A stretch of 64,000 nt of DNA, taken from contig NC_068340.1 of NCBI RefSeq assembly GCF_014633365.1, positions 16,905,879-16,969,878 on the forward strand, given 5' to 3'. Both the position numbers and the translations under genes were made by a program. Source of the DNA: Diospyros lotus (taxonomy: Eukaryota; Streptophyta; Magnoliopsida; Ericales; Ebenaceae). Position 1 is the stretch's first letter, and each line of letters opens with the position of its first letter. The notes under the pieces are model-generated. The model had not been told where the DNA came from. It searched no databases and saw only the letters and a list, made by a program, of their open reading frames with translations. This document shows, in pieces, positions 56,716-64,000 of the stretch.

Positions 56716-56879
56716 ACAAGGATTCAGATATTAGCCATGCGTCTCTTCTTTATGCTTACTTTGTGGCCAAGCAAGGAATTAATCAAGAGCAGGGCATGGA
56801 AAAATCAGAGAAAGCTATTGTATCATATTTTTTTGGTATATGAGAAAATGTGTTTGATGAAAAACCATATGAAAATCTC

Positions 56880-58410
56880 ATATTTCGAAATAAGTTTTTT
56901 ATATTTCGAAACATGCATAATTAGTGTTTTGGCGCTAAAGGTTAAATGTTTTAAAAATCCAATTTTTAACATATCATGTTTCAAAACTATGTTTCAATGT
57001 TTCGAAACATAGATCTATAATATGTTTCTGTACATATTCGAAATGCTCTTTAATATGTTTGAATAAATTCAATTTTATGTATCATGTTTCGAAACAAAGT
57101 TTCCATGTTTCGAAACATCAGTCTGCCATGTTTCTAAACTTGTTTCGGGATGTATATTGAAAAGGTTTCAAGTTTTGCTTAATCTATATGATGTATTTTG
57201 AAATCTATTTGAAATCTAAGCTTATGTTTTGAAACCTATTTAGTATATTTCGAAACCTCTGTCAGCAGTGTATCCTTGTTCAACATGTTTTGAAACATGT
57301 TTCTGAAGTATGTTTCAAAACTTACTTTTCATATTTCGAAACATCTGACTTTGTCAGAAGAATTTGAAAAATCTGTCATGCTTTTGCACTTTATTTCAAA
57401 AGCTATTTTAAAAAAGCCTATTTTTGAAATTATACCCATACCTTGATGTTCAAAATTCATATATGTTTTAAGTGGAGAATAAAATCAAATCATTTTGTTT
57501 TTAAAGAGATGTCTTCCACTTATTTTGTCTCTTGGTGCATATCGAGCTTTAAAAGTTGTATGTTTCGAAACATGTTATGTATGTTTCGAAACCTCTGTGT
57601 AAAAATGTGTTGTTTCGAAACCTGATAAGTATATTTCGAAATCTACTTTCTTACCTTGTCTTAACGGTTATAATTAGCCAAAAGTCTTTCCTTTAGTTAT
57701 ATATATCAACTCTTTGAAGACAAGATAGCTCTTTCTCTCAAGCATACACAATTTTACACATCTACAAGAGATTTTTTCCACAAGCACAACTGAACAAAGC
57801 TCTTCTAATGAACTCTCAAAGAAGTTACTTTCAATCATTCCTTGGTGTGCATTGTGGTACAAATAGGAGAAGCAAGCCAAAACCAAAGCTCTCATTCCTT
57901 CAAGCTCTCCTCACTCCATACCAATAGGTTTGTTATAACTATTTGGTAAGGTATTTTAATTACATTCAAATTGTTGGGTTGTAGGAAATAAGTGTTATTT
58001 ATCTTGTTGTAAGGTTTGAGTTGAGCCCATAAAAACTCAGTATGTAAGGTTTTAGGGTGAACCGTGGTAAAACCCTTAGTGTCATTGATCGCTAGTAAAA
58101 GTAATTGTGGTTTGCAAATCCTTTAAGTGGGTAAGCTTGAAGGTAGTGGAGTAAGCAAGTGTCAAACCATTATAAATCTTGCGTGTACTTGATTTCTCAT
58201 TCCTACTTGTTGTTATCCTTGTTCATGTTTTTAAAAGAATCATTTTTGAAAATCTAAAGGAGTTTTATTATTTGCAAATCAGTGAGTACTATTTCGAAAC
58301 ATACCTTCCAGTAAGTTTGATTTCGAAATATACTCATCTATATTTCAAAACATACTTAACAGAAAGTTTAGTTTCGAAACATACTTCCTCAAGTTTCAAA
58401 ACATAGTATA
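56880..58410. repeat. Dispersed TTTCGAAA palindromes
   Basis: At least fourteen exact TTTCGAAA, many extended to GTTTCGAAAC or ATGTTTCGAAACAT, plus about ten one-mismatch forms. They form two clusters, 56880-57640 and 58290-58410, with about 650 bp between. Confidence 0.88.
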
Positions 58411-58509
58411 CTACAAGCCAAAGTTTTTAAGTTATCAAAAAATTTACCCAAATCCTAATTCACCCCCCCTCTTGGGATATACTTTCCATTATATAGAGCT
58501 AACAAAAGC

Positions 58510-60126
58510 ATGGCTGGTAGAGGGTTAATATACCTAATGTCTTGATAAATTAATTAGAGGGATGGTGCGATGGTGAGGATGTAGTCGTAGGAGGCTGCGT
58601 AGCTACAAATAAGAGAAGAGGGTTCAGAAGAAGAAAGAAGAAGAAAAAGAAAAAGTCTTGGGCTTGAAGATAGAAGACAGACTAGTGGAGATTCAAGGAA
58701 GGAGAAGAAGATCCATCATTTTATCATTCAGTAGCGACGGATAGAAAGTAAGGTGGGAAGGAAGGTTGAAGAAGATCGTTGGAAGAGAACTTTTAAGGAA
58801 AGTTCCCTCCCCTCTCCTTTATGTAAGATCCATCATTTTATCTTTTATCTTCTTGACTTTGTTGTAACCTCCATCTTGAGCATGGAATAGGGTTTGTCTC
58901 ACCCTATTACTCCTTGGGAATGATGCTTCTTGGCTAGGTTCAAGCATACGCAAGATATTGGGTCATCTTGCAAGAATATGGTATATGAGTTCGGTCTTGT
59001 GTTCTGAGTTCATTGAATTTAATGTGAGTGTGTTAACGTATTGAGGGTTTAAGTGAAGATGGAGTTTAATAAGTGTATGAGATGGATTTTATGGGGCATG
59101 TTAAAGGTTTTAATGGAAAAGAGAAGAGGCATGAAAAGCTTATGAATTGTCAAGTTTAAAGTATATACTAATGTTATCTATGTGGGCTTCTGCCCTTGAA
59201 CTACTTGAATAAATATTCCCATAACAATTGTGTAAAGACCCTTGTATATACATGATGATGTGAGTTTCATATGATCATGCATGACATTATACATATGATT
59301 TTCAAGTGATGTTTATGATGGGTATTTTCTCTCTCGTCCTCTGAGCAGCGGGATTACTATCTCTGTGCTGGTGAGGTCCGAGCAAGTTAGGCACATGTTG
59401 CCATGCCAAAGAGGGTGGTGTATAGTTGATGAACATTATGGTTTTGATATTGCATATGGTATTGTTAAGCATATTGATAGGTGTGAGCCTAAGGATGATT
59501 TGTATTTTGTTGAGCATGTGCACGTGTTGCATTATGATATGAAACCTTTCATGGGGATATAAGATACAAAAGGTAATGTGAACGTGAACGTGCATGATAG
59601 TGCACGACATACAATATGAACTAGTCCCGAATGGTGATTTGCATAATTATGAATACATGCCATACAAACCTGGAACATGACAGGGCCACTAATTTAAAGC
59701 GTAGTGAATATGTGCCATAATGTATAGCATGACATAGGAATGTATATGGGAAGCCTTGTTGTGGCTAGTCATGGTGATTCCTTCATGATATAATTTCATA
59801 TGATGCCCCTTTACTTCAGTTATGGTTGCTGAGCCTTGTGGCTTACCTTGTTTTTAACATCATTCTAGGTATTTGTTTGGTGGAAGCCGAAGGCCTAAGG
59901 GAATAGATGAATAGGTGCTTGCATACAGGGTCGTCCCGACCTTAAAGATGCTGGGGTTGTGTTGAGGTGTGGGATTTAGTGTTCTATTTCTTTCGATTGA
60001 GATTATATATGAGAGAGGTCATGTTGTAATCGCTGCATTCTTATTATGTAGAAGAATAGTGAGGAAGATGTAAGGCATTTTTATTTAAATATTTGGTCAC
60101 AGCCTCTTGAATTTGGGGTTGTGACA
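58510..60126 (+). mobile_element. 5'-truncated LTR related to S
   Basis: Ends GGGGTTGTGACA at 60126 inside minus-strand copia sequence. It shares with S (reverse strand) the block CCATGCCAAAGAGGG (59400), the stem-loop TGAGCC-TTGT-GGCTTA (59831-59846) and the surrounding layout. The LTR start and TATA region are not found; the left part runs into the SIRE-type repeats. No primer site follows, so it is a 3' or solo LTR. Small frames inside it (59302-59610) are chance. Confidence 0.72.
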
Positions 60127-60267
60127 CCAAAGGTGAATATATACCCAGTAAACGATCTTCTCTTTTTAGAATCACTTATAAAATTAGAATCAATAAAACT
60201 AATAACTCCACCTCTAATGTTTCTAAATTATAAATAAGCATCAACGGTACCATGAAAATATCAGAAT
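60127..60267 (-). pseudogene. Copia RNase H fragment, minus strand
   Basis: On the minus strand this aligns with 6405-6530 (GGTACCGTTGATGC, then the stretch coding for GVIGFIDSNF and the GYIFTF-like end). It belongs to the same copia as 62144-63600, from which it is separated by the insertion at 60268-62138, and is cut on the other side by the LTR ending at 60126. Confidence 0.85.
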
Positions 60268-62138
60268 ATTAGTGTAGGTGCTCTAGACCCAATCAGATTG
60301 GGCATCTTGTACATTGACAATTGCAATCATATTTTTTATTGAGTAAGGAGTTATTTAATTTCACTAGAAGTTGTTCTATTAATTTCTTGTTATTATTGTA
60401 ATAACCGGATGAAACTAGATAGAAGTCCATATGATATATACTGTGATTAATCTATAAAGATGTGAGATGATGCATCATAGTTTGTAGACATCATTAAATG
60501 ACCAAAGTCGTAGCAATGTCAAGAATGGACATTGAAAATTACAGTAAGACTTGTATGTGTTATGTTTGTGTTATCTGATAGCATTAGGGGTCTCACACCC
60601 ATAGGTATGGGGATGCCTAAACAAGTACATAGGTGATCAATGTTAGAGAACGTGTTACTGGACATGACTCACCATGAGAATCCATTTTGGTTATATGTTG
60701 ATGGAATTCTCATACGAGATGGGTGTAACTAATTCTTGGACTTGAAGTTGTCACGATCATCTCATAAGAAGACCGGTATACTTTGACATTGTTATGATGG
60801 GCCTAGATAAAGGCTGCACATGGGTGATCGTTGGGCATATCATGGGCTTATGGAGATGAGTGCATAACCAAGATAGGACTCGTATATCCCTTGAAAGAGG
60901 ATGATGTATCTAAGGCACATTCAATGGATATTCACTTTAAATCCATGGCCATGGTGAAAGAGATCAATAAGGAGTTATTGATTCACTTTTTATTGAGTAA
61001 AGATATCTAGAGGATCGAAGAAAACTCATGTAATCGTAATCAAGCAACACATCGTCAGACCTAAGATCATAGAAGATACATTAACGAAAAGATCAAATTA
61101 CACAGTAACCATGTTCGTGAAAGGTTGTTTACTGATTATGAATCATTCTAAATAATTGGGTAGGCATGATGCCTTACTAGATGCCAATCTTGTCTTATGT
61201 GTTAGTATCAACACATTGCCAACATATTCAAAAGCCTAATGAGTCATACGCAAGAGGTACGGTCCATAGCTTAAACCAAAAGAGCGGACATATGGTTAAG
61301 TGGGACACTTTGGCAACAAATTGTGCCGTCATAGGTTCTCACGGAAAAAGAACAAATAGACGTAATGACGTTGATTTAATGAGGGGTCGTCATAAAGGAA
61401 AGAGTTTCCTAAAATGACAATTGATTAAATTAGAAAGGAGTTTCTAGTTTAATAATTTCCTATATTTGTTGGAGTGACAAATGGGAAATAAAATATACAT
61501 ATATTTGGGCTTAAATTAATATTTGGGCTAAATAGAGTATTTGGGCCAAATATTAAACTAAATATTATATTTTGGCTAAATTAGATTTGGACCAAATATT
61601 TTATTTAAACTTATTATTGGATTTGGGCTATTGAATTAAGTTCCTAGTTGGACTATGATAAACCCATTTAATTAATTACTACTTGGACTAGTAAATGGCC
61701 GACCCATATCCATTAGGGTTTAGAAAACCCTAGGAGGTCTTACTCCTCTATAAATATCCCTTTAAGGGTTACCCAAAATAGGAGTGGTTTTTCAAGAGTT
61801 GAAAAAAGTGCCTTTCACTCTCTCCCTTTTTCCTTTTCGCATTGATTTGAAACGGGGAGATTCTTTCCATCCTTACACAAGCCATGAAAAAGAGAAGGAG
61901 CTAGAACTCTCATTCCGCTCTCCTCACCAAAGGACGCGTGTTACATATCACAAGTTAGAGGCTAAACACTTGGACAGCTCGAATCTGTGAATGACTTAGA
62001 AATCTAAAGGTTAGATTTATTTTATTATATATGTGATTGTTTTGATTTCAATGTTGATCCAATCCCCGAAATCTGATTAAAGTTCAAAATTTTGAGCTAC
62101 GTTGCTTGCCCCGTAGCGATCTTGATTTACTTTCACGA
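60268..62138 (+). mobile_element. P: LTR-like insertion in copia pol
   Basis: 1.87 kb between two AGAAT repeats (60263-60267 and 62139-62143) that split a copia pol which is otherwise continuous on the minus strand. A plus-strand TATA box TATAAATA lies at 61749-61756, about 390 bp before the right end, as expected in an LTR. Starts ATTAGTGTAGG and ends TTTCACGA, so it lacks clean TG/CA ends; either they have decayed or the boundaries are off by a few bases. It has no coding sequence; the frames 61181-61417 and 61784-61990 match nothing. Confidence 0.65.
61749..61756 (+). promoter_or_regulatory. TATA box of insertion P
   Basis: TATAAATA preceded by TCCTC. Position within the element suggests a U3/R boundary about 30 bp downstream. 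Confidence 0.5.
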
Positions 62139-62143
62139 AGAAT

Positions 62144-63600
62144 CCATTGGATTGCCTCCTAATGTTCTTTATAAGGGTTTGTCATGTATCTACTAACCAT
62201 GCTCACTGCATGAGCCAAATCAGGGTGTGTACAAACCATAGCATACATAAGACAATTCACCGTGTTAGAGTAATTAATTTTTGACATCTTACCAATTTCA
62301 TCATCTGATTGAGGAGACAAAATGGATGAAAGTTTAAAATGTGCAACCAACAGAGGACTTATAGGTCTAGCCTTTTCCATATTGAATTTAGCTAGAACTT
62401 TCTCAATGTATCCCTATCAACTTAGATACAATTTACATGCCTCCTTGTCTCTTGAAATTTGCATTCGAAGTATCTTCTTCGTGCTCCCAAATCTTTCATG
62501 TCAAATTCTTTGTTAAGTTGTGTTTTCAAGCTCCTTATCTCATTTTTATCTTTTAATACTACTACCATATCATCAACAGATAGAAGTAGATATATAAAGG
62601 ACCCGTTCTTGTTCCTTTTAAAATAAACACAACTATCATAACTTCATCTATTAAAATTGTGCTTAATCATAGAGGAATCAAACCTTTTATACTACTGCTA
62701 AGGAGATTGTTTTAGGCCATAATCTTCTTTACTTAGAACTTCAAAACCCTCTAGTTGATGCATATAGATATCCTTATCAAGTTCCCCGTGTAACAATGTT
62801 GTCTTTACATCCATCTATTCAAGATCAAGATCTTGGATAGCCATAATACCAAGTAGTGCCCTGATGGAACTGTATTTTACAATTAGAGAAAATACATCTG
62901 GCTGTACCCCTTAACTATGGGTCTAGCTTTGTTCCTAGTTTTTTCATCTCTTGGTGTACCTTCTCTCTCCTTGAATATCCATTTGCATTTAACTACTTTC
63001 TTATCCTTGAGTAATTTCGTCAATTTCCAAGTACCGTTTTTATGTAAGGATTCCATCTCTTCTTGTATCGCTTTGATCCATCTCCCAGATTCAGCACAAT
63101 TAACTAGTTCGGAATAAATGGAAGGCTCTTCACTGCAGTCAATATCTTCAACCACACTCAAAACATAGGCAACAAGATTAGCTTCAGCATACCTTTGAGG
63201 AGGTCTATTATTTTTTCTAGGTCTATCCTTAGCAATACAATAATCTAATGGACTACCACTTGCTTTCAAACTTGACTTAGGGTTAGAATTAATCTAAGAT
63301 GATGACGGCTCAAATGTTTGGCTCTTGTCAATTTCAAGCTCCACCTGAATATTAGACGAACCACGAAGCATAGCAATTATGGGATCCAGGGTGAGAATCT
63401 CTTTACAGACGAACCACGAAGCATAGCAATTTCATAAAAAAAAACATCTCTATTAATTATAATTTTAGATGCTTCCGAATCCCATAACTTATACCTTTTA
63501 ACACTAGATTTATAACAAAGGAAGAGACACTGTTTAAACTTTGATTCTAATTTTCCATTATCAACATGAATAAATGTAGGATATCCAAAAATTTCAAATC
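62144..63600 (-). pseudogene. Ty1/copia integrase end to RT, minus strand, decayed
   Basis: Reading from 63600 down: the C-terminal end of integrase with KFKQCLFLCYKSSVKRYKLW (about 63480-63545), a linker, then a 128-codon open frame (62883-63269) with WIKAIQEEMESLHKNGTWKL, KCKWIFKEREGT and NKARPIVKGYSQ, then a broken RT core, and a 73-codon frame (62159-62380) with CLMYAMVCTHPDLAHAVSMV. The catalytic YVDD region near 62570 is decayed. It is the same copia family as the pol parts in block U but keeps sequence further upstream. The rest of RNase H is at 60127-60267. Confidence 0.9.
63354..63431. repeat. 25-bp direct repeat, 53-bp offset, in copia
   Basis: AGACGAACCACGAAGCATAG plus 5 bases occurs at 63354-63378 and 63407-63431. 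It is a small local duplication; 53 is not a multiple of three, so it adds a frame shift. Confidence 0.9.
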
Positions 63601-63638
63601 AAAATTGTTATGCCTACTAAAGTCCAAAAAGAAAAAGC

Positions 63639-63672
63639 ACCACGTGGTAGCCCCAAGAGCTGCCACGTGGCA
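63639..63672. promoter_or_regulatory. Two G-box palindromes
   Basis: ACCACGTGGT at 63639-63648 and TGCCACGTGGCA at 63661-63672, both perfect palindromes with a CACGTG core, the plant bZIP/bHLH G-box. They mark the start of the GC-rich tract. No gene is visible within the window that they would control. Confidence 0.5.
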
Positions 63673-63801
63673 GACCATCATGCAGCCCAACTGGTTGCTT
63701 CATGAAATTAGGGGGGGACCCCATGCATGGCCGCTTCATGCGGCCAAAAGAGGGGCCCCCAAGCTGCATGAAAGTAGCCATATAGTGTGGCCGCTTCCCC
63801 C

Positions 63802-64000
63802 CTGCCATACTGCCACGCAGTAGCCTGGCTAAGGATATGAGGGGGTCCCACCCCCCACTCCCGAGAGACCTTTCTCGGGGGTATTCTGCCATACTACCAC
63901 GCAGCAGCGTGGCTAAGGAAAATGAGCTCCACTCCCCACCCCTAAGAGACCTTTCTCGGGGGTATTCTCACACCCCCGAGAGACCTCTCTCGGGGGTACT
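63802..64000 (+). repeat. About 84-bp tandem repeats with GAGA/TCTC hairpins
   Basis: Unit 1 is 63802-63885, unit 2 is 63886-63966 and a partial unit 3 starts at 63967. Units share CTGCCATACT and an end in a hairpin: unit 1 CCCGAGAG/CTTTCTCGGG (63860-63879), unit 2 weakened, unit 3 with perfect 10-bp arms CCCCCGAGAG and CTCTCGGGGG around ACCT (63973-63996). The tract 63601-64000 is much more GC-rich than the rest of the window and runs off its end. Confidence 0.85.

Larger units (their letters stand above)
56157..58500 (+). mobile_element. SIRE/Maximus-type LTR, boundaries unclear
   Basis: Two blocks of short degenerate repeats (listed next), then TTCACCCCCCCTCTTGGG near 58461-58478, the sequence usually found at the end of SIRE/Maximus copia LTRs just before the primer site. 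The primer site itself is degraded or missing (no TGGTATCAGAG within 60 bp). The left edge directly follows the Athila-like LTR. No coding sequence; the frame 56321-56662 on the minus strand is a product of the repeat. The lineage is inferred from the C-rich motif. Confidence 0.55.

Noticed and set aside
56880..58410. TTTCGAAA sites considered as heat-shock elements
   Set aside because: Canonical elements need GAA and TTC separated by two bases; here TTC and GAA are adjacent.
59302..59610. 102-codon minus-strand frame
   Set aside because: Lies within a truncated LTR and is antisense to its hairpin block; no motif.
61181..61990. Frames of 78 and 68 codons in insertion P
   Set aside because: LTR-like, non-coding context with a TATA box between them; no recognised domain.

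Overview
This is eukaryotic nuclear DNA from a flowering plant, probably a eudicot. It is AT-rich and made almost entirely of nested LTR retrotransposons. Evidence for a plant: LTR retrotransposon halves with tRNA-Met and tRNA-Asp type primer sites, Ty1/copia reverse transcriptase of the YVDD type, an Athila/Tat-like gag remnant, and fragments of a plant F-box/FBD/LRR gene. I see no intact host gene, no rRNA or tRNA gene, no CRISPR array and no bacterial operon. The setting looks like heterochromatin or a pericentromere.

The main organising fact is a three-copy tandem segmental array. Each unit is an old LTR, here called Z (about 1.6 kb once its insertions are removed), followed by a block called U. 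Block U holds non-coding sequence with GA microsatellites, then a chimeric retroelement (short gypsy-like LTR, primer site and gag joined to a copia pol and copia 3' LTR), then an F-box pseudogene lying in a large palindrome. Copy A is 1-13917, copy B is 13918-32712 and copy C is 32713-56156. A and C are nearly identical and share an inserted element and stop codons; B is more diverged.

Later insertions separate the copies. Y is a solo LTR at the same Z site in B and C (TSD GGTAA). E1 is a 7.9-kb non-autonomous LTR element near the end of Z (TSD ATTTC), complete in C and present in A as the 3' LTR end. S is a solo LTR in C only (TSD ATAGT). E2 is a young non-autonomous element on the minus strand in B only. 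An Athila/Tat-like LTR with a gag remnant follows the palindrome in A, and a truncated LTR of the same family follows it in C after a deletion repaired with a 23-bp templated insertion.

Right of the array (56157-64000) lie a repeat-filled LTR of SIRE/Maximus type (TATTCGGATATG repeats and TTTCGAAA palindromes), a 5'-truncated LTR related to S, and a minus-strand copia pol interrupted by a 1.9-kb LTR-like insertion. The window ends in a GC-rich tract of about 84-bp repeats carrying hairpins.

Nothing here acts as a working protein pathway. The biology is retroelement nesting, exchange and decay, plus two possible RNA-level features: a long F-box/copia inverted repeat that could make hairpin RNA, and a stem-loop of conserved shape but changing sequence at a similar place in several LTR families.
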